A stretch of 48,874 nt of DNA from Caulobacter sp. (GCA_026225565.1 JAMFTA010000078.1:1-48874); one strand, 5' to 3'. Positions 34,071-43,321 are shown, counted from the first letter of the stretch. Notes: generated by a model from the sequence alone, not told the origin. Numbers and translations are program-made.

Positions 34071-35471
34071 ATGTCAAACCTCCAATCCGCCCTTGCCGTC
34101 GTCGTCGGTCAGGGCCAACTCTTCCTTGATGGCGACATCGGCGAGCGCTATCGCGTCGATACCACTCGTCGCCATACCTCAAGGCCGTGCTGTCTGGTGC
34201 GGCCGGCGACGACGGCCGAGGTGGCGGCGGTGATCAAGATCGCGGCCATTCACGATCTACCGGTCACCGTCGTCGGCGGCCAGACAGGCACGGTCGGCGG
34301 AGCAGTGCCGCGGGATGGCGGCCTCGCCCTCTCGCTCGAGCGAATGAACCAGATCGTCGAGACCGATCCCATGTCGATGACCATGACGGTCGAGGCTGGG
34401 TGCATTCTTCAGCATGTCCAGGAGGCGGCGGAGGCCGAGCGGCTGTTCCTGCCGCTGGATCTCGGCTCTCGTGGGTCGGCCACGATCGGAGGCGTGATCG
34501 CAGCCAACGCCGGGGGCAACCGGGTGCTCCGCTGGGGCATGATGCGCGACATGGTGCTGGGGCTCGAGGTGGTGCTCGCGGACGGGACGATCATCTCCTC
34601 CCTCACCAAGATGCTCAAGGACAATGCGGGGTACAACTGGAAGCACTTGCTGATCGGCAGCGAGGGCACGCTGGGCGTCGTCACCCGCGCGGTGCTGCGC
34701 CTACGCCCGGCACCGACGACCCGGCAGACCGCGATCATAGCGATGGACTCGTTCGAGGAGGCGGCCCGGGTCCTGCACAGGCTCGAGGTCGGCCTCTCCG
34801 GACGGCTCTCGTCCTTCGAGTTGATGTGGCAAGAGTTTTTTGCCCGCATGACCGAGGGGCAGCTGGGCCGCAGGCCGAGACCGCTGCCGCTCGACCACGG
34901 TTACTACGCCGTCGTGGAAGCCATGGGCGGCGACCCGGAGGGGGACGCCGCCCAGTTCGAGCGCGTTCTAGGCGCTCTGATCGAGGAGGGTTTGATGCGG
35001 GACGCAGTGATCGCCCAGTCGGATCGGGAAGCCGAAGGTCTCTGGGCCGTGCGGGAGGAGATGGAGGCTGGTCTGCGATCGCTGCGGCCTTTCTCGGTCT
35101 ACGACGTCAGCATGGGTCTCGGCGACATGAGGCGTTTCGTCGACCACGCCGAGGAGCGCCTGAAGGCCGCCTTTCCCGAAGCCGTCGTCCTATTCTACGG
35201 CCACGCCGGGGACGGCAATCTCCACGCCATCGTAAGCATCGGCCGGATGAGCGCTGAGATTCAGCGCGCCTACGACGAGATCATCTACGGCGCCGTTCGA
35301 GAGGTGAACGGATCGATTGCCGCGGAGCATGGGATCGGCGTTTCGCGCGCACCCTTCCTGCCCTGGACCCGCTCGACCTCCGAGCTCGCCCTGATGCGCC
35401 AGCTCAAGGCGACCCTGGACCCGCTGGGCATCCTCAATCGGGGGAAGCTCCTGGACGCACTCGACACCTAG
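34071..35471 (+). CDS. GlcD/D-lactate-dehydrogenase-type FAD-linked oxidoreductase
   Basis: A 466-residue PCMH-type flavoprotein. The FAD-binding half shows VVGGQTGTVGGAVPRDGG, DLGSRGSATIGGVIAANAGG and LLIGSEGTLGVVTRAVLRLR; the C-terminal half has FYGHAGDGNLHAIV and IAAEHGIG with the histidine of the active site. The family oxidises 2-hydroxy acids to 2-oxo acids. The ATG at 34071 is used; a GTG one codon earlier is possible. Located after the ACAD in the same direction (33 bp gap). With the HpcH/HpaI aldolase it may process hydroxy/oxo-acid fragments (inference). Confidence 0.92.
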   Translation: MSNLQSALAVVVGQGQLFLDGDIGERYRVDTTRRHTSRPCCLVRPATTAEVAAVIKIAAIHDLPVTVVGGQTGTVGGAVPRDGGLALSLERMNQIVETDPMSMTMTVEAGCILQHVQEAAEAERLFLPLDLGSRGSATIGGVIAANAGGNRVLRWGMMRDMVLGLEVVLADGTIISSLTKMLKDNAGYNWKHLLIGSEGTLGVVTRAVLRLRPAPTTRQTAIIAMDSFEEAARVLHRLEVGLSGRLSSFELMWQEFFARMTEGQLGRRPRPLPLDHGYYAVVEAMGGDPEGDAAQFERVLGALIEEGLMRDAVIAQSDREAEGLWAVREEMEAGLRSLRPFSVYDVSMGLGDMRRFVDHAEERLKAAFPEAVVLFYGHAGDGNLHAIVSIGRMSAEIQRAYDEIIYGAVREVNGSIAAEHGIGVSRAPFLPWTRSTSELALMRQLKATLDPLGILNRGKLLDALDT

Positions 35472-35501
35472 CGGTCGCCATCGGTGCGGCCCCGCATGGA
35501 G

Positions 35502-35523
35502 AATGCATGGGCGGCGTTGCAAA
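35502..35523. promoter_or_regulatory. Operator-like element M (AATGCA-N10-TGCAaa)
   Basis: 10 of 12 arm positions match; 56 bp upstream of the KstD-like gene. Confidence 0.62.
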
Positions 35524-35579
35524 AAGCGCGCTTAGGCCGATAGGCTCGCGCCGAAGAACAAGAGGGACGAGGCGGCGCC

Positions 35580-37283
35580 ATGGACGAAGCAGGAATGGAC
35601 GAAGTGTTCGATTTCGTGGTCGTCGGCAGCGGCGGCGGCTCGATGTGCGCCGGTTTGTTCATGCGCTCGGTGGGCAAGAGCGTCGTCATCCTCGAGAAGA
35701 CTGAACTCGTCGGCGGATCGACCGCGCGATCAGGCGGGGTGATGTGGATTCCCAACAACCGCTTCATGGCTGAGCACGGGGTGGAAGACAGTTTCGAGAA
35801 GGCAAGCGCCTACCTCGATGCGACGTCGGGCCAATCCGTCGATGCGCCGTGCGCGAGCCCCGAACGCCGGCGCGCCTACCTGACGGAAGCGCCGAGGATG
35901 GTGGACTTCCTCGTCGCCCAGGGAGTGAGGCTGCGCCGCATCAAGTCCTGGCCCGACTATTACGACGAGCGTCCCGGCGGATCGGTTCCAGGCCGGACCG
36001 TGGTTGCGGAACTCTTCAACCTCAATGAGCTCGGCGCCTGGGCCAGGAGGCTCAGGCCCAACTTCCTGCAACTACCGGCCACCCTCGACGAGTCCTTCGT
36101 GCTCGGAACGTTCAAGCAATCCTGGATCGGCAAGGCCATGCTGGCCAAGGTTGGTCTTCGAGGGCTGCTCGCTAGGCTCACCGGCAAGCATTGGGTGACG
36201 GCCGGCGCCGCCCTGCAGGGACGCATGCTCCAGGCAGCGCTCAAAGCGGGCGTGGACATCCGGCTGAACTCGGGGGTCGCGCGTTTCGTGGTCAAAAACG
36301 GGGCGGTCGCCGGCGCGGCCATCGTGCGGGACGAGCGCGAGCACAGGATCGGGGCGAGGCTCGGGGTGCTCGTAAACGCAGGCGGGTTCGCCCACAATCA
36401 GGTGATGCTCGACAAGTACATACCGGGGGCTTCGGCCAAGTGGACCGCTTCCAATCCCGGTGACATGGGCGAGATGCTCGAGGCACTGATCAACCTCGGC
36501 GCCGCCACAGCTCAGCTCGAGGAGATGGTCGGAAACCAGATGGCCATTCCGCCCGGACGCGAGAGCCAGGGCGATGGGGTCGAGCTTGCCAACATCGGCG
36601 GCTAGATGAACATCGCCAAGCCGCATTCGATCATCGTCGATCGGTCGGGCGCCCGGTACATGAACGAGGGCGGCTCCTACATGGCGTTCTGCAAGAATAT
36701 GCTGGAGCGGAATAGGCAGGTTCCTGCGATCCCGAGCTGGTGGATCATGGATGAAGAGTACATGCAGGATTATATGTTCTGCGGCGCCATGCCTGGCGCC
36801 AAGAAGTCAGAGGGGTGGTTCGTCTCGGGTTTCCTCAAGAAGGGGGATACCCTTGAGGATCTGGCGCGGGCCTGCGGCGTGGACGCCGCGGGGTTGACGG
36901 CTACGATCGAAGGATTCAATGCCAATGTCGATCGAGGCAAGGATGCGGAATTTGGGCGCGGCGACCGGGCTTACGACCGATGGCTCGGGGATCCATTCCA
37001 TCGTCCGTCTGAGACCCTCGGCAAGATTGAGAAGGCCCCTTTTTACGCCACCCCCGTCGCGCCAGGGAACGTGGGCATCTTTGGCGGCGTCGTGACCGAT
37101 ACCTACGCCCGCGTGCTCCGCGAGGACGGAACGCCGATCCCGGGCCTCTATGCCACCGGCAACACGACGGCATCGGTCATGGGGCGCATCTATCCCGGCG
37201 CTGGGGCCAGCATTGGTCCGTCGTTCACCTGGGGCTATGTGGCGGCCAAGCACGCAGCCGACGCCGGCAATTCGGCGGTGTGA
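35580..37283 (+). pseudogene. KstD-like FAD-dependent dehydrogenase interrupted by an in-frame TAG
   Basis: One continuous frame of 568 codons with an amber stop at 36603-36605 splits a 3-ketosteroid-delta1-dehydrogenase-like protein into 341 and 225 residues. Before the stop: GSGGGSMCAG (FAD), GGVMWIPNNRFM, WPDYYDERPGG. After it: AKPHSIIVDRSGARYMNEGG, GLYATGNTTASVMG, IYPGAGASIGPSF. The intact paralogue at 41636-43321 aligns across the break without a gap, and its length (561) matches the sum. An ATG directly follows the TAG, so re-initiation could make a separate C-terminal chain, but the FAD fold would be split. A CAG-to-TAG change is the simplest cause; a base-call error or readthrough are alternatives. 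The second Tyr-Pro-Gly motif (IYPGAG) is conserved. Confidence 0.88.
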
Positions 37284-37334
37284 GATCGTCCGCCGATCGC
37301 GGTGCTCGACTCCGATTCGGGCGTCAGCCGCCTA

Positions 37335-37680
37335 TCAGGCGGGCGACAGAGGAATCTGGCGTTTGCGGCTCAAAGCCCGCTTGGGGGGTCGAAGGGCCGG
37401 CGTGACGTCGGTGAACGGGACAACCGTGCCGGCGGGATAGGCCAGGATGGCAGCATTCAGGTCAAAGTCGGCACCGAACAGAGCGCTTCGGATATCTTCC
37501 TTCAGCTGGGCATAGCTGATGATGTTCTTGACGGAGAGATCGCTGCTCACCCGCCACCTCGTGGTGTTGATGATCTTCCACTGCTCCGACACGGCGTCGG
37601 GCGTTATGTGCAATCGCCAACACCATATCTGGCGTCAGCCGATCTTCGTCAGAACCTCCTTCGCGAAATGTTCGGCGCCG
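37335..37680 (-). pseudogene. Frameshifted fragment of a TonB-dependent receptor
   Basis: A minus frame (37335-37613) contains VSEQWKIINTTRWRVSSDLS, then VKNIISYAQLKEDIRSALFG, the pattern of plug/barrel strands in sphingomonad-type TonB-dependent receptors (N-T-T-x-W-x-x-x-x-D-L-x-x-K-N-I-x-S-Y). Just upstream, in another frame, DRLTPDMVLAIAHNARRRVG continues the same similarity, which points to a frameshift near 37615. The downstream tail is basic and unrelated. Only about 100 of the usual 700 or more residues remain. Confidence 0.5.
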
Positions 37681-37889
37681 TCGCACCAAGCCTCGAGACT
37701 GTGGCCGGGAATATTGGCGCCGACGACCTCGACGCCGAGCGCCGCCATCTTCGACGCCTTCTCGATCAGCACCTCCTCAAGGCGAGCCATCATCCCGTCG
37801 CTGATGACGTTGAGTTTTTCCGGCCGGTTCGGGGTTGCGATCTGCACGCCGTCTTCGCGGGCGACAGTCAGGTGAGGCGCTTCGCTCAT
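37635..37889 (-). CDS. 84-residue chimeric ORF: crotonase N-terminus joined to unrelated C-terminus
   Basis: An ATG at 37889 with AGGGAAG 4 bp upstream opens an 84-residue frame. Residues 1-40 (VAREDGVQIATPNRPEKLNV) look like the first strands of an enoyl-CoA hydratase. Residues 41-84 (ALGVEVVGANIPGHSLEAWC) do not belong to that fold and resemble the C-terminal end of another enzyme, perhaps a flavin/F420-dependent LLM-type oxidoreductase. Probably a deletion joint between two genes that kept the frame; whether the product is stable is unknown. Confidence 0.45.
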   Translation of the reverse strand: MSEAPHLTVAREDGVQIATPNRPEKLNVISDGMMARLEEVLIEKASKMAALGVEVVGANIPGHSLEAWCDGAEHFAKEVLTKIG

Positions 37890-38102
37890 CGATCTTCCCT
37901 GGGCGGAATTCCAGCTCTGGCGCGGGCCGCGGCAGGACCTCGACGGGCGCGCCTTGTGCGTGCGCGCCGGCATTTAGGGCGCGTGGGCATTAGATTGCAA
38001 TGATAGAAAGCCAATCCTATATTGGGCCTTGCGCGAACCCGATGGCGACCGACATGTCGTTGCGGCGAGGCGGGATCGCTTCGGCGGCGCCCGGGAGGAC
38101 GA

Positions 38103-38456
38103 ATGGCTAGATACTACTATCTGGTGCTGGGGAAGGCGACGTCCGGCAACGAGGAAGCCTTTCAGAGCTGGTACGACGAGCAGCATCTCGGCGACTGCGT
38201 GAAGGTTCCAGGCGTGAAGTCGGCGAAGCGCTTTCGCATCCTGGAGGGGGTTGGTCAGGGGTCGGTCGTTCTGGAGCCTGACTTCCACTCCTTCGCTATC
38301 TACGAGATGGAGACCGATGATCCGATCGCCGTGGCGCAGGAGCTGCGCCTACGAGCGGGGACCGAGGTCATGCCGCTGAGTCTGGCCTGCGACCGCGACG
38401 CCTCGGTGAAATACCTGGCCGTGGCCGCGGGCGAGATCGTCGATCGTGAAGGGTAG
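38103..38456 (+). CDS. Small dimeric alpha-beta-barrel protein (EthD/DUF4286-like)
   Basis: A 117-residue protein beginning MARYYYLVLGKATSGNEEAF followed by WYDEQHLGDCVKVPGVKSAK and FHSFAIYEMETDDP. The first strand, W-Y-x-x-x-H helix and P-G-V turn are typical of ferredoxin-like dimeric alpha-beta-barrel proteins found in degradation clusters, some of which help dehydratase or ether-cleaving systems. Start ATG preceded by GGGAGGACGA. No specific reaction can be given. Confidence 0.8.
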   Translation: MARYYYLVLGKATSGNEEAFQSWYDEQHLGDCVKVPGVKSAKRFRILEGVGQGSVVLEPDFHSFAIYEMETDDPIAVAQELRLRAGTEVMPLSLACDRDASVKYLAVAAGEIVDREG

Positions 38457-38545
38457 GACGGCGTTCCCCAAGGCCTCGGCGGCTACGCTGCGCCATCCGT
38501 ACTGAAGACCATTTCGCGAACCTCTGTGTTGGAAGGAGCCTTCGG

Positions 38546-39859
38546 ATGCAAATGAACGACATGGTGATCGTCAGCGTCGATGATCACATCTCCGAGCCGC
38601 CCGACCTGTTCCAAGACCATTTGCAGGGCGAAGCTCTGGCGACGGCTCCGACGCTCAAGACGACCGAAGCTGGAACCGACTACTGGGAATATCAGGGCAT
38701 GAAGATGCCCTCGATCGGCCTGAACGCGGTCGTGGGGCGTCCGCTCGACGAATACGGCATGGAACCGACCAGCCTCGGCCAGATGCGCCAGGGCGTCTAT
38801 GATGTGCATGAGCGCGTCAAGGACATGGACGTTAACGGCATGGCCGCGTCCCTGAATTTTGGCAGCGCCGTCGGCTTTGACGGCGGCGTTTTCAACCGGG
38901 CGCCCGACAAGGACAAGGCGCTCATCCATCTGCGCGCCTACAACGACTGGCACATCGATGATTGGTGCGCCGCTTATCCAGGCCGCTTCATCCCCTGCGG
39001 CCTCCTGCCGACCTGGGACATGGACGCCACCGTGGCGGAGATCAAACGCCTAGCGGCCAAGGGCTGCACGGCGGCCTCCCTGAACGAAAACCCCACAGTC
39101 CAAAAGCTACCGTCAATCCACAACGCCTACTGGGAACCTATGTGGAAGGCGATCGCCGATGCGGACGTGGTGATGTGCCTGCACATCGGCGCCGGCAATC
39201 CGGCGCCTCACGCCTCGATGGAGACCCCCATCGAGGCTTGGATCACCACCATGCCCATGTCGATCTCGGTCGGCGCCTCGGACTGGCTCCACCTGACCGC
39301 GCTGCAGCGCTATCCGACCATGAAGATCGCCCTCTCCGAGGGCGGAATCGGCTGGATCCCCTATTTCATGGAGCGGGCCGATTTCAGCCATGAGCGCCAC
39401 AAGGCCTGGACCCACTCGCATTTCCGCGGGGAGAAGCCGTCGGATACATTCAAGAAGCACTTCATGTGCTGCTTCATCGACGACATCTTTGGGCTGCAAA
39501 GCCTGAAGTTTCTGAACGAGGACATGGTGTCCTATGAATGCGACTACCCTCACTCCGACACCTTATGGCCCGAGGTCCCCGAGCATCTGTGGGAATCGGT
39601 CAAGCATCTGACCGATGTTCAGATCGATAAGGTGACCCACGTGAACGCCATGCATTTCTGGAACTTCGACCTGTTCAAGCATTTCAAGCGCGAAGAGGTG
39701 ACGGTCGGCGCGCTCAGGGCCAGGGCTAAGGCCGCGGGCGTAGACACCTCGCCCAAGTCCTGCGGGGGCGCCGCGCCGCTGGCCGAGGGCGAAGAGCCGC
39801 GGGAAGTCACGTCAGGCGATATCGTCCAAATGTTCACCCGCCACGCCGAGGCGGCGTGA
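38546..39859 (+). CDS. Amidohydrolase-2 family metal hydrolase/decarboxylase
   Basis: A 437-residue TIM-barrel amidohydrolase_2 protein. It starts MQMNDMVIVSVDDHISEPPD (metal motif D-D-H rather than the classical H-x-H), followed by AYNDWHIDDWCAAYPGRFIP, VMCLHIGAGNPAPHAS (metal-ligand His) and YECDYPHSDTLWP (catalytic Asp). The family contains ACMSD-like decarboxylases and ring-cleavage hydrolases. It shares family and general form with the truncated gene at 1-657. Good ribosome-binding site GGAAGGAG. Substrate unknown; it sits one gene before the Rieske oxygenase. Confidence 0.9.
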   Translation: MQMNDMVIVSVDDHISEPPDLFQDHLQGEALATAPTLKTTEAGTDYWEYQGMKMPSIGLNAVVGRPLDEYGMEPTSLGQMRQGVYDVHERVKDMDVNGMAASLNFGSAVGFDGGVFNRAPDKDKALIHLRAYNDWHIDDWCAAYPGRFIPCGLLPTWDMDATVAEIKRLAAKGCTAASLNENPTVQKLPSIHNAYWEPMWKAIADADVVMCLHIGAGNPAPHASMETPIEAWITTMPMSISVGASDWLHLTALQRYPTMKIALSEGGIGWIPYFMERADFSHERHKAWTHSHFRGEKPSDTFKKHFMCCFIDDIFGLQSLKFLNEDMVSYECDYPHSDTLWPEVPEHLWESVKHLTDVQIDKVTHVNAMHFWNFDLFKHFKREEVTVGALRARAKAAGVDTSPKSCGGAAPLAEGEEPREVTSGDIVQMFTRHAEAA

Positions 39860-39864
39860 TCGGC

Positions 39865-39938
39865 GCGGCGGCGAAGCGCTGCGCCAGGTGTTTTCCATGC
39901 CCCGATCCGGCTCCAGTGATGACGATGACCTTGGACGT
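39865..39938 (-). pseudogene. N-terminal remnant of an SDR gene (start codon now ACG)
   Basis: The minus strand reads SKVIVITGAGSGHGKHLAQR directly after an ACG codon at 39938, where an SDR would begin with ATG. Only the first strand and the TGxGxGxG cofactor turn remain; the frame leaves the family pattern and runs into the 3' end of the amidohydrolase gene. Confidence 0.45.
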
Positions 39939-39945
39939 GATGTTC

Positions 39946-40238
39946 GACCTTCGGAAGTGGGGGAAGGGAGGAAATACGATCTTGGGGCGAGGGCGCAGGA
40001 GCAGCGCCGTCCATCCAGGGCGTCCATACCGTGAATTTGATTAAATTCAATGGCTCGGTGTCATTAGAATTAAATAGCCTGGATCGGATGTTCAGCAGTC
40101 GGGACCTAGGGGCCGAAGGGCAGGAGGACGGCCCGCGGGGTCGATCATCGCGAAGATGTTTCGCGCGCATTGGCGGATGGCGCGCAGCCGGCTATCAAAC
40201 GCTATAGGTCCGTTGCAATAATCAAATGGAGACGCACG
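39946..40238. promoter_or_regulatory. Leader region of the Rieske oxygenase gene
   Basis: AT-richer, non-coding stretch. It holds element N at 40198-40219 and a second degenerate match AATtCA-N10-gtCATT at 40044-40065 (9 of 12). Confidence 0.4.
40198..40219. promoter_or_regulatory. Operator-like element N (AAcGCt-N10-TGCAaT)
   Basis: 9 of 12 arm positions match. It is 19 bp before the Rieske oxygenase start at 40239. Confidence 0.45.
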
Positions 40239-41633
40239 ATGGGGCAAACTTTCCCGGCGCCGAAGACGGGTGAAGTTCCGTTCAAGGTCACCCATCCCAA
40301 GCGCATCCCCGCGCAACGGTACTATGACCAGACCTTTTCCGAGCTTGAGCGCGAGCTGTTGTGGCCGCGGGTTTGGCAGATGGCGTGCCGCCTGGAGGAG
40401 ATCCCCGAGGTGGGCGACTGGGTCGAGTACAAGAATCTCGACAAGTCGGTCATCGTCGTCCGCACCAAGGCGGGAGTGAAGGCTTTTCACAACGCCTGCC
40501 GCCACCGTGGCGTCAAGCTCGCCGACGGCCATGGCAGCTGCGAGGTTCAGGGCTTCCAGTGCCCATTCCACGGCTGGCGCTGGAGCATCGACGGCGAGAA
40601 CACCTTCGTCTTCGGCCGCCATCTCTTCGACCAGGAGGATCTCGATCCGACGGAGATTGACCTGAAGCCCTGCCGCGTTGAGTTCTGGGGCGGCTGCGCC
40701 TTCATCAACTTCGACGATCACGCATCGCCGCTGCTCGAGACCTTGAAGCCGGTGGCCGACGCGCTCGACCCGAGGCATGCGGACAAGCTCCGGGTGGAAT
40801 GGTGGAGCTCGGCTATTCTGCCGACCAACTGGAAGCTGGCGATGGAAGCCTTCATGGAAGGCTATCACGTCATGCGCACCCATCCGCAGCTGCAGGCCGT
40901 GAACTTGCCGCTCCCAGGCTATGACCGTTATTCCGCGCCGCCGGACGCGACGGGCCCATCGTTGGGCTCGCTCACGACGCGCAAGCTCGTCGAAATGTTC
41001 ATCCAATACAACGCTGTGCTGAGCGAAGGCATGGCCGGCATGGTTCACGCCAACGACGTGGCGATCATGAACGACCTCAAGGACAAGGTGCAGCTGGCCG
41101 ACGATCCGCAGGTCGGGTTTATGCAGTGGTACGGGCTGCTCAACGAGGAGATCACCAAGTGCAACCGCGCGCGCGGCGTCGACTTCCCGGACCTGAACAC
41201 GACGCCACTCGCCTCGCCGGTGCAGTTCGTGTTTCCGCACTACTTCCTGCTGCCGATGTTCGGCAACATGGCCTCCTATCGAATCCGGCCGTTGACCGCC
41301 GAGACCTGTCTGTTTGAGATCTGGTCGTTGGTGCTCTACCCTGAAGGCGAGGCGCGCCCGCGCCCGACGGCGCCGGCTCCCATAGGCCACGACGACCCGC
41401 GTTTCCCGCCGATCCCTCAGCAGGACTACAGCAACCTGCCGCGCCAGCAGGAGGGGCTGCACGCCGGCGGCTTCGAATACATGCGCCTGACGCCCAAGGT
41501 CGAGGGCATGATCAGCAACTACCAGCGCGTGATCGACGGCTTTCTCGGCGGCGTCGACCAGGCCACGCTGACCAACGGCCTTGTGCTGGCCAGCGGCGGG
41601 TTCGATGCGCCGGTAAAGGACATCGGCTTCTAG
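40239..41633 (+). CDS. Rieske non-heme iron oxygenase, alpha subunit
   Basis: A 464-residue ring-hydroxylating oxygenase. The Rieske centre is C87-x-H89 (CRHRGV) and C108-x2-H111 (CPFHGW). The catalytic iron site appears as NWKLAMEAFMEGYHVMRTHP with His210 and His215. It activates O2 for mono- or dihydroxylation and needs a reductase and ferredoxin not encoded next to it. The ATG at 40239 follows GGAGAC; the frame is open to 40170. KshA, the Rieske partner of KstD in steroid ring opening, is shorter; equating the two would go beyond the sequence. The stop faces the convergent KstD-like gene with a 2-bp gap. Confidence 0.94.
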   Translation: MGQTFPAPKTGEVPFKVTHPKRIPAQRYYDQTFSELERELLWPRVWQMACRLEEIPEVGDWVEYKNLDKSVIVVRTKAGVKAFHNACRHRGVKLADGHGSCEVQGFQCPFHGWRWSIDGENTFVFGRHLFDQEDLDPTEIDLKPCRVEFWGGCAFINFDDHASPLLETLKPVADALDPRHADKLRVEWWSSAILPTNWKLAMEAFMEGYHVMRTHPQLQAVNLPLPGYDRYSAPPDATGPSLGSLTTRKLVEMFIQYNAVLSEGMAGMVHANDVAIMNDLKDKVQLADDPQVGFMQWYGLLNEEITKCNRARGVDFPDLNTTPLASPVQFVFPHYFLLPMFGNMASYRIRPLTAETCLFEIWSLVLYPEGEARPRPTAPAPIGHDDPRFPPIPQQDYSNLPRQQEGLHAGGFEYMRLTPKVEGMISNYQRVIDGFLGGVDQATLTNGLVLASGGFDAPVKDIGF

Positions 41634-41635
41634 GG

Positions 41636-43321
41636 TCAGACTCCGGCGAGGTTGCTGGCGTTCGCGGCGTGCTTGGCGGCGATATAGCCGAAGGCGAGGC
41701 CGGGCCCGACGCTGGCGCCCGCACCGGGGCTTCGGCCGCCCATCACCGCCGCCGTAGTGGTCCCCGTCGCATAGAGACCCGGAATCGGTGATCCATCCGC
41801 CTTCAGCACCCTGGCGTCAGCATCGGTGACGAGGCCGCCGAAGGTGCTGACATCGCCGGGGTAGATCGGAACGGCGTAGAAGGGGCCTTGCTCGAGCATC
41901 CCAAGGGTCTGGGCGGGCCCCTCGAGGGTCGGGTCCCCGAGCCAGCGATGATAGATCCAGTCGCCCCGGTGGAAGTCCTCATCCCGCCCATTCCGCACGG
42001 AGCCGTTGAACCGCTCGATGGTGTTCCTGAGAGCGAGCGGCGGCAGCCCGCAGGCGCGCGCCAAATCCTCGATCGTCTCGCCCTTGTGCAGGAAGCCCTG
42101 GTCGTACCATGACTGGGGCTTGGCCGAGCCCGCCATGGTGCCGAGGAACATGTAGTCGCGGACGAACTGGCTGTCGACGATCAGCCAGCTCGGGATGGCC
42201 AGCGCCGATTTGTGGCGCTCGCGCAGGCCACGGCCCAACTCAACGTAGGACTGAGCCTCGTTCATGAAGCGCCCACCGCTCTGGTCGACGAGGATGGCGT
42301 GCGGTTTGGCCATGTCGCCCTGTAGCATGGGCTTGATCGGGCCCGCGCCCGGCGGCACCGTGACCGGCTGGCCCACCGTCTCGCCCATCTGGCCCACGGC
42401 CGCCCCGATCCGAATGGCCTCGAGGATGATTTCCCCGGTGTCGCCGGGTGCGGTGTTGGTCCAATCCACCGAGGTGCCCGGGATGTAGCTGTCGCGCATG
42501 GCCTGATTGCGCGAGAAGCCGCCGGCGTTCAGCAGCACGCCGAGGCGGGCGGTGACCCGCCGCTCCGTGCCGTCGATCACGGCGCGCACGCCCACCACCC
42601 GCTCGCCGTCCGTGAGGAGCTGTTTCACCGGAGCGTTCAGACGCAGCTCGACGCCCGCCTTCAGGGCGGCGGCGAGCATCTGGCCCTGAAGCGCTGCGCC
42701 GCCGGTGACGTACTGCCTGCCTGTGAGCTTCGACAGCAGGATGCGAAACATCATCTTGGCCAAAACCAGCTTGGCCGCGTTGGATTTTTTGATCCACGGC
42801 AGGTGCATGGCCTCGTCGATGGTCACGGGGAAGGGCAGGAAGTTCGGCCTGAGCTTTGATTTCCACGGACCGAGCTTGCGCAGGTCGAATAGTTCCGACG
42901 TCACGGTCCGGCTGGCTTCCGAGGCGCCCGGGCGATCATAGTAGTCCGGCCAGGATGGCATCCGGCGCAGCCGCACGCCCTGGCCGACGAGGAAGTCGAG
43001 CATTCGGGGCGCTTCCTCGAGGTAGACCATGCGCCGCGCCCGTGTCGCGCCGGGTGCCGCAGCCTCGTCCTCCTGGAGTGCGTCGAGGTAAGTGGCGGCC
43101 TTCTCGGGAGTGTCCTTAGTCCCGGCCGCCGCCATGAAGCGGTTGTTGGGGATCCACATGACGCCGCCCGAGGTCGAGGTGGTGCCGCCCAGGAGCTCGG
43201 TCTTCTCGAGCACGACCACGCTCTTGCTCCGGGCCCGCATCATCAGAGCTGCGATCAGGGAGCCCGCGCCGCTCCCCACTATCACGAAGTCGAAGGTCTC
43301 GTCGGCTTCTGGCTTGCTCAT
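41636..43321 (-). CDS. KstD-like FAD-dependent dehydrogenase (intact copy)
   Basis: A 561-residue flavoprotein of the fumarate reductase/3-ketosteroid-delta1-dehydrogenase family. FAD motif GSGAGS (16-21), GGTTSTSGGVMWIPNNRFM, MPSWPDYYDRPG (candidate for the first active-site Tyr), SGGRFMNEAQSY and the C-terminal FAD segment DGSPIPGLYATGTTTAAVMG. In KstD enzymes a Tyr-Pro-Gly-x-Gly motif near the end supplies Tyr and Gly that hold the 3-keto group; here it reads SPGAG, with Ser for Tyr, so substrate or mechanism may differ. It is paralogous to the broken gene at 35580-37283. Element O is 57 bp upstream. Confidence 0.92.
   Translation of the reverse strand: MSKPEADETFDFVIVGSGAGSLIAALMMRARSKSVVVLEKTELLGGTTSTSGGVMWIPNNRFMAAAGTKDTPEKAATYLDALQEDEAAAPGATRARRMVYLEEAPRMLDFLVGQGVRLRRMPSWPDYYDRPGASEASRTVTSELFDLRKLGPWKSKLRPNFLPFPVTIDEAMHLPWIKKSNAAKLVLAKMMFRILLSKLTGRQYVTGGAALQGQMLAAALKAGVELRLNAPVKQLLTDGERVVGVRAVIDGTERRVTARLGVLLNAGGFSRNQAMRDSYIPGTSVDWTNTAPGDTGEIILEAIRIGAAVGQMGETVGQPVTVPPGAGPIKPMLQGDMAKPHAILVDQSGGRFMNEAQSYVELGRGLRERHKSALAIPSWLIVDSQFVRDYMFLGTMAGSAKPQSWYDQGFLHKGETIEDLARACGLPPLALRNTIERFNGSVRNGRDEDFHRGDWIYHRWLGDPTLEGPAQTLGMLEQGPFYAVPIYPGDVSTFGGLVTDADARVLKADGSPIPGLYATGTTTAAVMGGRSPGAGASVGPGLAFGYIAAKHAANASNLAGV

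Noticed and set aside
37975-38010. Operator copy before the small barrel protein (ATTGCAAT near 37993)
   Set aside because: It contains a short palindrome and AATG/CATT half-sites, but no pair at the N10 spacing, so it was not counted.
40092-41462. Long open frame (456 codons) antisense to the Rieske oxygenase gene
   Set aside because: It mirrors the codon pattern of the real gene, has an Arg/His/Val-rich composition and no recognisable domain; the plus-strand gene has both iron-site motifs.
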